From positions 1 through 64,000 of the forward strand of contig JAQCBT010000019.1 in the NCBI GenBank assembly GCA_027621405.1: a stretch of 64,000 bases of DNA, in the 5' to 3' direction. The notes under the pieces are model-generated. The model was given only the letters and a program-made list of their open reading frames with translations. It was not told where the DNA came from and made no database searches. Position numbers and translations under genes: made by a program. Origin of the DNA: Pseudomonadota bacterium. GTDB taxonomy: Bacteria > Pseudomonadota > Gammaproteobacteria > Pseudomonadales > Pseudohongiellaceae. Shown here one piece after another: positions 54,512 to 63,977 of this stretch (position 1 is its first letter; each line of letters opens with the position of its first letter).

Positions 54512-55180
54512 GTGGCACTGAACGCGGCAGAAGAAGAAACCTTAGAATCCCTGAAGAAGTGGTGGGAAGAGAACGGGCGTAACCTGGTTGTCGCCGTTGT
54601 GTTGTTGCTTGGAGGCTACACAGGCTGGTTACTCTGGCAGAATGCCCAGGCTGACAGCGCGGCCACCGCTTCTGACCTGTATGAAGAGATCCTATCTCTA
54701 TCCCTGGAGGAGCCCGGTGCGATCCTGAGTGAAGAAGACAGCAATCGCATCATCGATATTGCCCAGCAACTGCGTGGTGAATTCGAGTCTACGATCTACG
54801 CTCGCTTCGCTGCATTGTTCGCAGCCCAGCAGCAGGTGGAGCAGGGCAGGCTCGAAGACGCAGAAGCCAGCCTGCAGTGGATACTGGATAATCCCGACCA
54901 GGGCATGTTCAATGAAGTCGATGAAGGGCTGTTGCTGACCACCAGCCTGCGCCTTGGGCGGGTAATCCTCGCCCAGGGTGATGCGGAACGCGCACTGTCT
55001 TTCATCAATGGTGTTGATCCCAAATCTTTTGAAGGGGGCTTCGCAGAATTACGCGGAGACATCTACGTGGCTATGGATCGTGTAGTCGATGCCCGTGACG
55101 CCTATATCGCAGCACAGCAGGCTGGCTCCCAGAGTGATGGCCTGCGTATGAAGCTGGATAGCCTGCCAGACCAGGGTTAA
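54512..55180 (+). CDS. yfgM: YfgM-family membrane TPR protein
   Basis: A 222-residue protein with one N-terminal membrane helix (NLVVAVVLLLGGYTGWLLW, about 24-42) and a periplasmic TPR-like part. In E. coli YfgM works with the chaperone PpiD at the Sec translocon. It starts with GTG at 54512 after an AAGGAG ribosome site. Two overlapping hairpins (54418-54434 and 54432-54453) lie between hisS and this gene. Confidence 0.92.
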   Translation: MALNAAEEETLESLKKWWEENGRNLVVAVVLLLGGYTGWLLWQNAQADSAATASDLYEEILSLSLEEPGAILSEEDSNRIIDIAQQLRGEFESTIYARFAALFAAQQQVEQGRLEDAEASLQWILDNPDQGMFNEVDEGLLLTTSLRLGRVILAQGDAERALSFINGVDPKSFEGGFAELRGDIYVAMDRVVDARDAYIAAQQAGSQSDGLRMKLDSLPDQG

Positions 55181-55195
55181 GCGCCTGAACCAACT

Positions 55196-56398
55196 ATGAC
55201 TCGTTTCCCATCTATGGCACTTTCCGTTTCCCGTAATCTCATCGCCTTGCTGCTCATGGGATTGTTGACGGCGTGTGCCGGTGTGAATCTCAACCCCTTG
55301 GAGTGGTGGGGTAATGATGAGGTTAATCCTCCCAAGGAGTTGATAGAGATCGCGGACGAAGTCCGGCTTCGTCGGCTGTGGTCGGTCAATGTGGGCAACG
55401 GTCAGGGAGACAATTACACAAGGATCATCCCTGCAGTGGACGGGGGGGTTGTCTACGCTGCCAGTGAAAACGGAACGATTGCGGCAGTCGATCTCTCTTC
55501 CGGAGATGTCATATGGCGGGAACGGCTGGATGATATGACCCTTACCGGGGGAGTCGGAGCGGGCGGTGGTCTGGTTGCGGTTGGTACACGCAATGCCGAA
55601 GTTGTCGCCCTCGACCAGCAGGATGGCAGTGTGCGCTGGATTACCCAGGTGAGTTCTGAAGTGGTTGCTGCTCCTACCACCAATGGCGATATCGTCGTGG
55701 TGCAGACCGTAGATGACAAGGTTGCCGGCCTGGAAGCCAGCAATGGTGAACGGCGCTGGATCTACGAATCAACCCAACCAGCACTGACCCTGCGAGGCAC
55801 GAGCCGACCCGTGATTACAGCGGCGGGATCGGTTATAGCCGGCTTCAGCAATGGTACTCTGGTTTCCGTTTCTGCCAGCGACGGAGTCTGGCGCTGGGAA
55901 GAGCGAATCGCTGTGCCGGAAGGGCGCTATGATATCGAGCGTGTCATCGATGTGGATGGTGACCTGCTCATCGACGGCAGTCGTTTACTGGCCTCCAGCT
56001 ACCAGGGCAATCTCATGGCCCTGGATATTCTGACTGGTCGTATTGTCTGGGGGCTCGAGGGAACATCCAGCTATCATGGACTGGCGCGGGGTTTCGGGAA
56101 TCTCTACTACAGCGACGATGAAAGCATTGTAGTGGCGATCAGGGACAACTCGGAAGATGAGGTTTGGCGCAATGAGGATCTGCAGTTCCGCCAGATTACT
56201 GCACCCACTGCAATCACTAATTATATCGCCGTAGCTGACTTTGAAGGTTATGTACACTTGCTGTCCCAGATAGACGGTCGCATCGTAGGCAGAGTGCGCG
56301 TCGACAACGATGGGGTCAGGTCAAATCTTATAAACAGCAACGGACGTCTCATTGCTTATGGCAATAGCGGTACACTCGCCGCCTATAGCATTCAATAA
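55196..56398 (+). CDS. bamB: Outer-membrane assembly lipoprotein BamB
   Basis: A 400-residue lipoprotein with lipobox LTAC (Cys27), forming an eight-bladed beta-propeller seen as repeats such as GGVVYAASENGTIAAVDLSSG. It is a part of the BAM complex inserting outer-membrane proteins. ATG at 55214 is an alternative start. 15 bases after yfgM and before der, the usual order. Confidence 0.95.
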   Translation: MTRFPSMALSVSRNLIALLLMGLLTACAGVNLNPLEWWGNDEVNPPKELIEIADEVRLRRLWSVNVGNGQGDNYTRIIPAVDGGVVYAASENGTIAAVDLSSGDVIWRERLDDMTLTGGVGAGGGLVAVGTRNAEVVALDQQDGSVRWITQVSSEVVAAPTTNGDIVVVQTVDDKVAGLEASNGERRWIYESTQPALTLRGTSRPVITAAGSVIAGFSNGTLVSVSASDGVWRWEERIAVPEGRYDIERVIDVDGDLLIDGSRLLASSYQGNLMALDILTGRIVWGLEGTSSYHGLARGFGNLYYSDDESIVVAIRDNSEDEVWRNEDLQFRQITAPTAITNYIAVADFEGYVHLLSQIDGRIVGRVRVDNDGVRSNLINSNGRLIAYGNSGTLAAYSIQ

Positions 56399-56432
56399 GC
56401 TTCCCCACTAGCGCAGTATCCAGGTTTCTGCG

Positions 56433-57890
56433 ATGCAACCAGTAATAGCTCTTGTCGGTCGGCCCAATGTGGGAAAATCGACCCTCTTCAATCGCCTGAC
56501 GCGATCCCGTGATGCCATCGTGGCGAATATGCCGGGCTTGACCCGCGACCGTCAGTACGGTGAAGGACGGGTTGGGGATCGCAGTTTTATCGCTATCGAT
56601 ACCGGTGGAATTACCGGGCATGAAGAAGGCATCGACGCGGAGATGGCCGCGCAGTCCCTGCTGGCCATCGAGGAATCCACAGTCTGTCTGTTTCTGGTTG
56701 ATGCGCAGCATGGCCTTGCGCCAGACGACACCAGGATACTCGACCACCTGCGGCGTACAGGAAAGCCATATTATCTGGTAGTGAACAAGGTAGATGGCAT
56801 GGATCCCGATCAGGCCAGTGCCGAATTTCACAGTCTGGGTGCGCCCGCCTTGTTCCCGATTACTGCAAGCCAGGGCAGGGGAGTCAGGCAACTCATCGAG
56901 GACGTTCTGGCTTCGGCGCCGAGTAAGGAAATCGACTCTGATGTCTCGCAGTCCCGGGAACAGGCCAGGGGTATCAAGATCGCCATTGCCGGTCGTCCCA
57001 ATGTGGGCAAGTCCACCCTGGTGAATCGTATGCTGGGTGAAGAACGGGTTGTGGTTTTCGACCAGCCGGGAACCACGCGGGACAGCGTCTACGTGCCATT
57101 CGAGCGACGCGGCCAGGCTTATACGCTTATCGACACTGCGGGAATTCGCCGGCGCGGAAAGACCAAGGAGACAGTGGAGAAGTTCTCCGTCGTGAAATCA
57201 CTGCAATCCATCAAGGATGCCCATGTTGTGGTGTTGATCGTCGATGCCCGACAGGGAGTGGTAGAACAGGATCTGCACCTGTTGGGTTACGTACTGGAGA
57301 CAGGTCGCGCCCTGGTTATCGCAATCAACAAATGGGATGGGATGGACCCGGACGAGAAGGATCGCGTGCGCAGTGATATCCGTCGCCGCTTCACCTTCGT
57401 CGACTTCGCACAGATTCACTACATCTCGGCATTGCATGGCACAGGAGTTGGTGATCTATACAAGTCCGTGGACAAGGCCTATTTAGCTGCAACCAGGGAC
57501 CTCCCTACCAATGTCCTCACCAGGGTTTTGGAAGATGCGGTTCATGACCACGCGCCGCCTTCCATCAATAACAGGCGTATCAAGCTGCGCTATGCTCATG
57601 CCGGGGGGCACAATCCACCGACTATCGTGATTCATGGTAAACAGACCGCAAAGCTTCCGGAACACTACGTCCGCTATCTTGAAAAAACATTTCGCAAAAG
57701 CCTGCAGTTGGAAGGCACACCGATTCGAATCGAGTTGCGCAGCGATGAGAACCCATTTACCAAGAAAGAGAGAAACCTGACACCGCAACAAGTGGCGCAG
57801 AAGCGACGTATCAGCAAGAATCGCAAGGTAAACCGTCCCGATAAGCCAGGACGAGGCGGCGCCAGACCCACGGCCAGAAGATCGAGATAG
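56433..57890 (+). CDS. der: Ribosome-assembly GTPase Der (EngA)
   Basis: A 485-residue protein with two GTPase domains, each with its own loop: GRPNVGKSTLF (8-18) and GRPNVGKSTLV (about 188-198). A KH-like C-terminal domain and a basic tail follow. It is essential for 50S subunit assembly. 34 bases after bamB. Confidence 0.97.
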   Translation: MQPVIALVGRPNVGKSTLFNRLTRSRDAIVANMPGLTRDRQYGEGRVGDRSFIAIDTGGITGHEEGIDAEMAAQSLLAIEESTVCLFLVDAQHGLAPDDTRILDHLRRTGKPYYLVVNKVDGMDPDQASAEFHSLGAPALFPITASQGRGVRQLIEDVLASAPSKEIDSDVSQSREQARGIKIAIAGRPNVGKSTLVNRMLGEERVVVFDQPGTTRDSVYVPFERRGQAYTLIDTAGIRRRGKTKETVEKFSVVKSLQSIKDAHVVVLIVDARQGVVEQDLHLLGYVLETGRALVIAINKWDGMDPDEKDRVRSDIRRRFTFVDFAQIHYISALHGTGVGDLYKSVDKAYLAATRDLPTNVLTRVLEDAVHDHAPPSINNRRIKLRYAHAGGHNPPTIVIHGKQTAKLPEHYVRYLEKTFRKSLQLEGTPIRIELRSDENPFTKKERNLTPQQVAQKRRISKNRKVNRPDKPGRGGARPTARRSR

Positions 57891-57901
57891 AAGCCAGCCA
57901 A

Positions 57902-58885
57902 ATGAATATCGATATTGAAAGTATCAGGCTCGCGGCAGGTCGCTTGAAAGGCGTAACTGTACATACGCCGATGTTGCACTCTGCAGTACTCAACGAAAGG
58001 CTGGGTGGCGAGGTCTATGTCAAACCGGAATGCCTGCAGCACATAGGCGCGTTCAAGTTCAGGGGTGCTTATAACCGGTTGAGTCAGCTAACTGAGGAAG
58101 AAAGGGCCCGGGGAGTCGTTGCTTTCTCTTCCGGTAATCATGCCCAGGGCGTTGCCTATGCGGCTGCCCTGTTGGGCATACAGGCGACGATCGTCATGCC
58201 TAGTGATGCGCCGCAGATCAAGTTACAGGGCACGGAGCGTCTCGGCGCCACCGTGCGCTTGTACGAGCGTCATACAGAATCGAGGGAGCAGATCGCGGCC
58301 GATATAGCGGCCGAAACCGGCGCTACACTGGTGCCGGCATTCGATGACCCGCATATTATTGCCGGGCAGGGCACCTGTGGACTGGAGCTGATGGAGGATC
58401 TCGCGGCGAGCGGTTTGGTGCCGCAGCGCGTACTGAGCCCATGCGGCGGTGGAGGTCTCCTGGCTGGAGTATCCACGGCGGTGAAGTCTTTGTCCTCCAA
58501 CACGGTAGTCTACGGTGTCGAACCAGAAGCCTTCAATGACCACTTCCTTTCCAGGCAGGCAGGACATCGAGTAAAGATCGACGGTACTACTCCAACACTG
58601 TGCGATGCCTTGATGGCTACTACCCCCGGGGAATTGACCTGGTCTATCAACAGCCATACCGTTGATGACTACCTGTTGGTCTCGGAGGCCGAGGTACAGC
58701 ATGCGATCAGTTTCGCCTTCCGTTACCTGAAGCTGGTTGTCGAGCCTGGTGGCGCTGTTGCCCTGGCTGCGCTACTCAGCAATAAAATCGATATACGCGG
58801 TGAGCAGGTTGCTATCATCCTGTCGGGTGGCAACATGGATCCTGCCAGTTATAGCGACTGTCTGGACCTGTACCCCGACCCTTAA
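57902..58885 (+). CDS. Threonine/serine dehydratase-type PLP enzyme
   Basis: A 327-residue fold-type II PLP enzyme. The PLP Lys52 is in IGAFKFRGAYN; SSGNHAQGVAYAA and the Gly loop SPCGGGGLLAG are also present. It lacks the regulatory C-terminal domain of biosynthetic IlvA, so it resembles catabolic threonine dehydratase or serine racemase; these cannot be told apart by eye. The product, 2-oxobutyrate, could feed isoleucine synthesis beside the citramalate route. It follows der by 11 bases and meets the DoxX gene 7 bases beyond its stop. Confidence 0.87.
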   Translation: MNIDIESIRLAAGRLKGVTVHTPMLHSAVLNERLGGEVYVKPECLQHIGAFKFRGAYNRLSQLTEEERARGVVAFSSGNHAQGVAYAAALLGIQATIVMPSDAPQIKLQGTERLGATVRLYERHTESREQIAADIAAETGATLVPAFDDPHIIAGQGTCGLELMEDLAASGLVPQRVLSPCGGGGLLAGVSTAVKSLSSNTVVYGVEPEAFNDHFLSRQAGHRVKIDGTTPTLCDALMATTPGELTWSINSHTVDDYLLVSEAEVQHAISFAFRYLKLVVEPGGAVALAALLSNKIDIRGEQVAIILSGGNMDPASYSDCLDLYPDP

Positions 58886-58892
58886 GGCGAGC

Positions 58893-59399
58893 TCAGGCTG
58901 ACTTGCTGTACTCTTCCATCTTCTCCTTGCGCTTCTCTTGCCTGCGCTCCGCTAGCCAGGAATCCGCGCTGGCGGGGCCGGCACCGAAGGTGAACAACAC
59001 GAGGAAGGCGCACCAGTACATGGCGGCCAGCTCACCATTGTTCAGTGTAGGGAACCAGGCCAGGTGTGCGATCAGGTAGGCCATGGTCATGGTAGCCAGG
59101 GCCAGGAACGCGACGATGTGTGTCCACAGCCCAACAAGAATCAAGGCCCCGCCCACCAATTCGATTACTCCTGCTACGAACAACAGATTGATGTCCATCG
59201 GTACCGGATAAGACACGAGATCGGCGATCCGTAATACCGTCATACCACTGCCAATCGGCGCCCGTGGGTTCTCACCAACCAACTTGGCGTAGCCGTGGGT
59301 AATAAACATGGCCGCGACCAGGATGCGAAACAGAGTCCATGAGCTCTCCCTGGCGTTTTCGGTCATTCGGCTCAGCGTATTGTTTATCCTGCCCAGCAT
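58893..59399 (-). CDS. DoxX-family membrane protein
   Basis: A 168-residue protein with four hydrophobic helices. The family pattern is seen in LFRILVAAMFITHGYAKLVG and VAGVIELVGGALILVGLWT, plus GSGMTVLRIADLV. DoxX-like proteins are linked to quinone or redox membrane functions; the role here is unknown. It is convergent with the dehydratase. A charged C-terminal tail (RRQEKRKEKMEEY) is notable. Confidence 0.85.
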   Translation of the reverse strand: MLGRINNTLSRMTENARESSWTLFRILVAAMFITHGYAKLVGENPRAPIGSGMTVLRIADLVSYPVPMDINLLFVAGVIELVGGALILVGLWTHIVAFLALATMTMAYLIAHLAWFPTLNNGELAAMYWCAFLVLFTFGAGPASADSWLAERRQEKRKEKMEEYSKSA

Positions 59400-59597
59400 G
59401 TGACAATCTCCTGTTCGATGACGAATTGATGGCTTTCGAGTTTTGCTTGCTCTAAATATAGTCAGTGCGCCGCGCGGTGACGCTCCGTGCTCTACACAGT
59501 AGTAGATCCTACACCAATAGATCGGCCTTGCTCATCCGGAATAAAGCGGGATGAAAGTTCTGGATTCGGTATTTAGGCCCGCTCTGGAGATACCCCA

Positions 59598-60350
59598 ATG
59601 GACCGCCCAGTCCTGATAATCAAGACCGGAAATACGATCGACAGCCTGCTCGCCGGGGGTGAAGATTTTGAAGACTGGTTTGCACTCGGTCTTGCACATG
59701 AAAAGCAGTCGAAAGACCTGAATACGCAGGTCATGGTGGTGGAATCCCATCGCGGCGAGACCTTGCCTGCGCTGGAAAAAATCAGTGGCCTGATCATCAC
59801 CGGGTCGCCAGCCTACGTCACCGATCTGGCTGCCTGGAACTATACGGTAGCAGGCTATGTGAAGCTCGCACACGAAGCTGGCGTACCGCAACTGGGAATC
59901 TGCTATGGGCACCAGCTAATCGCCTGGGCCTTTGGCGGTGAGGTGGGGTTTCACCCGGCGGGAAGGGAAATCGGCACCGTGCCCGTTCTTCTGCAAGAAC
60001 CGGCAAGGGATGACTCACTGTTCGGGCGATTGCCCACGGAGTTTTTGGTGCAGGCCTCCCATTTGCAGTCAGTGCTGCGACTGCCGGATAGCGCTGTGCT
60101 TCTGGGTGGTAATGACTTCGATCCGAATCACTGTTTCAGAATAGGTGAGTTTACCTGGTGTGCCCAGTTCCATCCGGAATTCGATGCCAGAATAATCCGG
60201 GCATATATCAAGGAACGGGCAGGGGATATCGCGGCAGAAGGGCTGGACCCCGATGGCTTGCTGGAGACGGTACAGGAGACGCCGGAATCAGCCAGCCTCC
60301 TGTTGCGCTTCATGGAGATAATCGAGCGCCGGGAAGCGGAGCGAAACTAA
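59598..60350 (+). CDS. Class I glutamine amidotransferase-like protein
   Basis: A 250-residue protein with the triad of class I amidotransferases: Cys102 in GICYGHQ and the His/Glu of QFHPEFD. Stand-alone proteins of this kind resemble GMP synthase-like or gamma-glutamyl hydrolase-like enzymes; the true substrate is unknown. The stop overlaps the stop of the convergent DsbA-like gene by 4 bases, leaving no terminator. Confidence 0.85.
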   Translation: MDRPVLIIKTGNTIDSLLAGGEDFEDWFALGLAHEKQSKDLNTQVMVVESHRGETLPALEKISGLIITGSPAYVTDLAAWNYTVAGYVKLAHEAGVPQLGICYGHQLIAWAFGGEVGFHPAGREIGTVPVLLQEPARDDSLFGRLPTEFLVQASHLQSVLRLPDSAVLLGGNDFDPNHCFRIGEFTWCAQFHPEFDARIIRAYIKERAGDIAAEGLDPDGLLETVQETPESASLLLRFMEIIERREAERN

Positions 60351-61054
60351 TCGCCAGCAATCGTGGAAAATTCTTCCTCCACAACTTCCCTGATTCGCTC
60401 TCTTGTCGGTCGTGCGACCTGACGACCATTGATAAATACGGCCGGGGTACCGCGTACCCCCGCGGCGTTACCACCGCGCTGATCATTACGGACCTTGGCG
60501 ACGACTTCTTCCGATTCAATGTCACTGTGCAATTGTTGCAGATCGAGATTTAACTCCAGCGCATAGGCATCAAATTCATCCTCGGCATCGGGAAGAACTG
60601 ACCAGATAGTCTGGGTGGCGAACAGGAAATCATGCATCTCCCAGAATCTTCCCTGCTTGCCGGCGGCCTCTGCATAGAGCGATGCCGTCCAGGAATGCGG
60701 GTGAGCGGTGGTAATGGGGAAATGCCTGAAGACCAGGTGTGCCTTGTCGCGAATCTCGGGCCATACCTGGGTCATGTTCTGGTGTTCGGTCGCACAGGCC
60801 GGGCACTGGAAATCGGCATAGACCACGATGCTCACCGGATTGCCTGAATTGCCTCGAACATGGTCGCTGTCTACGATTTCCACGGGGGAATAGGTAGGAC
60901 CCTGGCTGAGAAGTGTGTACAGCACCAGCAGACCGAGCACGGGGGCGACCACGAACAGGCCGATCTTCACCATCAAGTTTTTGGTCTGTTCCCGATGCTG
61001 TGCGGCCTTCTGCTTTTCTTCCTTTCTCTTGCGCTGTTCGTCACGCTTTCCCAT
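60347..61054 (-). CDS. Membrane-anchored DsbA-like thiol protein
   Basis: A 235-residue protein. The first 28 residues are highly charged (Lys, Arg, Glu, Gln), then one membrane helix (about 31-50), then a thioredoxin-fold domain with CPAC (Cys84, Cys87) and cis-Pro RGTPAVF. It resembles the BdbD/DsbA type of disulfide oxidase. The cytoplasmic charged N-terminus before the helix is unusual for a periplasmic oxidase. Partner DsbB is not in the window. Confidence 0.85.
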   Translation of the reverse strand: MGKRDEQRKRKEEKQKAAQHREQTKNLMVKIGLFVVAPVLGLLVLYTLLSQGPTYSPVEIVDSDHVRGNSGNPVSIVVYADFQCPACATEHQNMTQVWPEIRDKAHLVFRHFPITTAHPHSWTASLYAEAAGKQGRFWEMHDFLFATQTIWSVLPDAEDEFDAYALELNLDLQQLHSDIESEEVVAKVRNDQRGGNAAGVRGTPAVFINGRQVARPTRERIREVVEEEFSTIAGD

Positions 61055-61231
61055 GGTCTGAGCTTACCTGTTTGTGCTGGATTGGTTTGGTCGATCTCCG
61101 GGCGGGCCTGAACCTGCCGCGAAGCACCTAACTATACATAATTTAGCTCGACGAGTTCCAGATAATGAACACAGGAGACAGCTGGTCCCAGGATTGCCAT
61201 GGGCGATGCCTGTCTGGCGGGTGGCAGGGTC

Positions 61232-61567
61232 CTACAGGAAGAAGCAGTAGGCCACCTTGCTGCCTATGTGAATACCCTGGTCCTGGTGCACGCTGATCCA
61301 GTTCTCGCATTTACTGAAATCGGTCAGCCAGTGCAGCGCAGTCTCCACCAGGCCGAGGATCAGGGAATTACTTACAAGATATACGACGCCACCATGAACC
61401 AGGGCATGCGCGGTGAGCCAGTACCACCAAACGGGAAACAGACTGTTCTTCTTATCGTGGATCTTGTCATTGCGGTTCTTGCCATAGCCCATGGCCTCGG
61501 GTTGCAGAACGAAGTCTGCGAGGGCATGGCCGAATAACAGCATGAACAGATTTTCTACCATCAACAT
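61232..61567 (-). CDS. DUF3307-like membrane protein
   Basis: A 111-residue protein with about three hydrophobic helices. The opening FMLLFGHALADFVLQPEAMG matches the DUF3307 pattern (H-x-x-x-D-F-x-L-Q), and LTAHALVHGGVVYL follows. The family's function is unknown. It is free-standing with 318 bases before xseA. Confidence 0.75.
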   Translation of the reverse strand: MLMVENLFMLLFGHALADFVLQPEAMGYGKNRNDKIHDKKNSLFPVWWYWLTAHALVHGGVVYLVSNSLILGLVETALHWLTDFSKCENWISVHQDQGIHIGSKVAYCFFL

Positions 61568-61885
61568 CTCAGTATTCCTGCGATCTCCTGCCTCGTTCCG
61601 GTTAGCAGTGCTGGTTGCATTCCGCCTCGATTAAACGCCGGAAACGAATTTCGTTCTGAGATAATAAGCACGTCCGGTGCCACATAAAGTCCTGGACTCG
61701 GCAAACTGTTAGTTCGGTCACATTCTGCTCACGGCTTCGTCCGAATTTTTCCCACCTTGTCCTCGGGGGAAAGGATAAGGCCTTGAATTTATTGTGGGTT
61801 TTTATGGTATGCGGGCGGCAAGACTGGTTGTAAATAGCCTTGGAATGACTGCAACTGACAATTTGCGGCAGCTGGGTATGGTTAA
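61568..61885. other. Gap between xseA and the DUF3307 gene
   Basis: 318 bases with no convincing gene. A palindrome AACGAATTTCGTT (61643-61655) shares its arms with the one at 25207. No T-run hairpin is found after xseA, so how its transcript ends is not clear. Confidence 0.4.
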
Positions 61886-63283
61886 CTACTGCTGTGATTT
61901 TACCGCTTTGGCAGGCGCTTGAGCGGCAGTTGAGACGGATTCCACGACTGATTCGACCATGCCATCAGCAAGGCGCGTGTGAATTTTCTGTCCCGCCCGG
62001 ACCTCGATACTGCTGCGCAATATGTTGTCGTCGTCGGTAAATGTGATGCTATAGCCCCGCGCCAGTACCTGCAGGGGATTCACCGCATTGAGGCCGCGAC
62101 CGAGTTCCGTCAGCTTGGCATGGGATGATGAGAGCAGTGACTGCATGGTCTGGCGGTAGCGCCGGGACTGGGCAGACAGTTCCTGGCGATAGTGCTTGAG
62201 CCTGGCCTGTGGAGAACTGAGCAAGAGTGTGCGCCGCTGCTGTTGGACATCACTTGCCCGGTGCTGCAATAGCTTGTTCATCGCCCTCAGTAATCCCGTC
62301 TCCAGTCTGTCCAGGGTCTGGGCATGGTCCTGCAAGCGTCGGTCGGGTCGTTGCAGGCGCCGCTGCAGAAAGGACAGTGTTTGCCTGAGGTTTCTCAGGG
62401 TGTTGTCGTGCAGCTGGGCCAGTTGCTGACGATAGGCATCGATTGAGTCGAAGTAGTCGTCCTGGTTCGGGCTCATCAGTTCGGCCGCTGCCGAGGGAGT
62501 GGGTGCGCGCAGGTCGGCGACGAAATCCGCAATGGTGAAATCCACCTCATGACCAACTGCCGAAGTGATGGGTAATTCACTGGCGTAGATAGCCCTTGCC
62601 ACTGATTCGTCATTGAAGGCCTGCAGGTCCTCCAGCGATCCACCTCCGCGGCCCACGATCAGCGCTTCCACTCCCAGTTTTCTACCAATGTCATTGGCAG
62701 TGGCTATGGCGCGCACGATCTCTGCTGCGGCATCACTGCCCTGAACCGCAACGGGAAATAGAGTCAGGCGAATGGCTGGGAAACGGCGGCGAAACACCGT
62801 GATCATGTCGCGAACCGCTGCGCCGGTCTTCGAGGTGATGAGGCCGATGTGGCGATAATCCCGAGTGATCTGCTGCTTGCTCTCTGCGTCGAACAGGCCT
62901 TCCTCCTGCAGCTTGAACTTCAATTCTTCGAAGGCACGCCGCAATGCACCATCGCCGGCCTCTTCCAGGGAATCCACGATGAGCTGATAGTCACCCCTGC
63001 CTTCGTAGATGCTTAGTCTGCCCCTGGCGATAACCTGCATGCCATCCCGTGGGCGAAACCTGAGCAACTGGTTGCGATTGCGGAACATGGCGCAGCGTAG
63101 CTGGGCATTCTTGTCCTTCAGGGTGAGGTACCAGTGCCCGGAGGACGGTTGCGCCAGGTTGGAAATTTCGCCCTCGACCGCGACCGCGGGGAAATTGTTC
63201 TCCAGCAATGAGCGAGCGAGCCGGTTGAGGCTGGAGACGGAGAGCGGTACTTCGCTACGGGGAGTGCTTGCAGGATTTAGCAT
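61886..63283 (-). CDS. xseA: Exodeoxyribonuclease VII large subunit
   Basis: A 465-residue enzyme. An N-terminal OB fold (1-105) binds single-stranded DNA, and the catalytic domain (about 125-320) carries LITSKTGAAVRD, GRGGGSLEDL and GHEVDFTIADFVAD. A coiled-coil C-terminus follows. It degrades single-stranded DNA with XseB, which is not in the window. The usual neighbour guaB is also not here. Confidence 0.96.
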   Translation of the reverse strand: MLNPASTPRSEVPLSVSSLNRLARSLLENNFPAVAVEGEISNLAQPSSGHWYLTLKDKNAQLRCAMFRNRNQLLRFRPRDGMQVIARGRLSIYEGRGDYQLIVDSLEEAGDGALRRAFEELKFKLQEEGLFDAESKQQITRDYRHIGLITSKTGAAVRDMITVFRRRFPAIRLTLFPVAVQGSDAAAEIVRAIATANDIGRKLGVEALIVGRGGGSLEDLQAFNDESVARAIYASELPITSAVGHEVDFTIADFVADLRAPTPSAAAELMSPNQDDYFDSIDAYRQQLAQLHDNTLRNLRQTLSFLQRRLQRPDRRLQDHAQTLDRLETGLLRAMNKLLQHRASDVQQQRRTLLLSSPQARLKHYRQELSAQSRRYRQTMQSLLSSSHAKLTELGRGLNAVNPLQVLARGYSITFTDDDNILRSSIEVRAGQKIHTRLADGMVESVVESVSTAAQAPAKAVKSQQ

Positions 63284-63310
63284 AGACGCTAGTGTAACCC
63301 AGCGGCCATG

Positions 63311-63347
63311 AAAACAGCACGGCGAGTCTGTAAGAACACCGTGCTGT
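63311..63347 (-). terminator. Terminator of the small secreted protein gene
   Basis: Nine-bp stem ACAGCACGG/CCGTGCTGT (63314-63322 with 63339-63347) followed on the minus strand by TTTTC. It lies between the secreted protein gene and xseA. Confidence 0.65.
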
Positions 63348-63407
63348 CAGTGGAGAGAAGCAGATAGCGGCAGGCTGCATTCTGTGCCTTGCCACGACAA
63401 ATGCTTA

Positions 63408-63830
63408 CTAGTCGTTACCAGCAACCATATTGCTGTCGAGCTTGGTGAAGCTTTCCTCATTGCGAATGCTGCCATCGAGATCGAGAGAAGTGATGTCCAC
63501 TCGCTTACCGGCCGGGCCGAAGGGGAAGGTCACTCTGACAAAGGCAGCCGTACCGCTGTTGGTTATCAGGCCAGCGGTGATGGCATAGCTCTTGGACATG
63601 CCAATCGCACTCCATTCACAGGCACCGTCACCAGTGGATTCCAGTTCGAACACAGCATCTCCATATTTGTGCTCCCCATCCACGCTCTTGATAACGAGGG
63701 TGCATTGACCATTACCATTGGCATCGCCTGGCGAACGGTACACACCGTCGATCAGGGATTCTGCATTGGCGGCTTGCGCGAACAGGGCGCCTGCCAGCAG
63801 GCAGGGGCTCAGGAGGGCTAATCTTTTCAT
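63408..63830 (-). CDS. Small secreted protein of unknown function
   Basis: A 140-residue protein with a signal peptide cleaved after about residue 23 (ANA). The mature part is beta-rich with two Cys (in GNGQCTL and GDGACEW), probably a disulfide. Gly/Asp-rich GDANGNGQ might bind calcium. No family is recognised. An FNR-type site lies 96 bases upstream of the start. Confidence 0.7.
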   Translation of the reverse strand: MKRLALLSPCLLAGALFAQAANAESLIDGVYRSPGDANGNGQCTLVIKSVDGEHKYGDAVFELESTGDGACEWSAIGMSKSYAITAGLITNSGTAAFVRVTFPFGPAGKRVDITSLDLDGSIRNEESFTKLDSNMVAGND

Positions 63831-63925
63831 AGGACACCTGTCGATTCTGTATTAGGAGCCTGAAAGCCCCCGGTTTTAGAAAAATCCAAGCAGGCTCTAG
63901 TTTAGAAGTCCGGGACCGGGAGATT

Positions 63926-63939
63926 TTGACCTAAATCAA
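63926..63939. promoter_or_regulatory. FNR/ANR-type binding site
   Basis: TTGAC-CTAA-ATCAA is one mismatch from the FNR/ANR consensus TTGAT-N4-ATCAA. It may regulate the secreted protein gene at 63408-63830, or a gene to the right beyond the window. Confidence 0.5.
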
Positions 63940-63977
63940 GCCTGTGGCCTTGAGCCCGGTTGCTGTCGATGCTGGCC

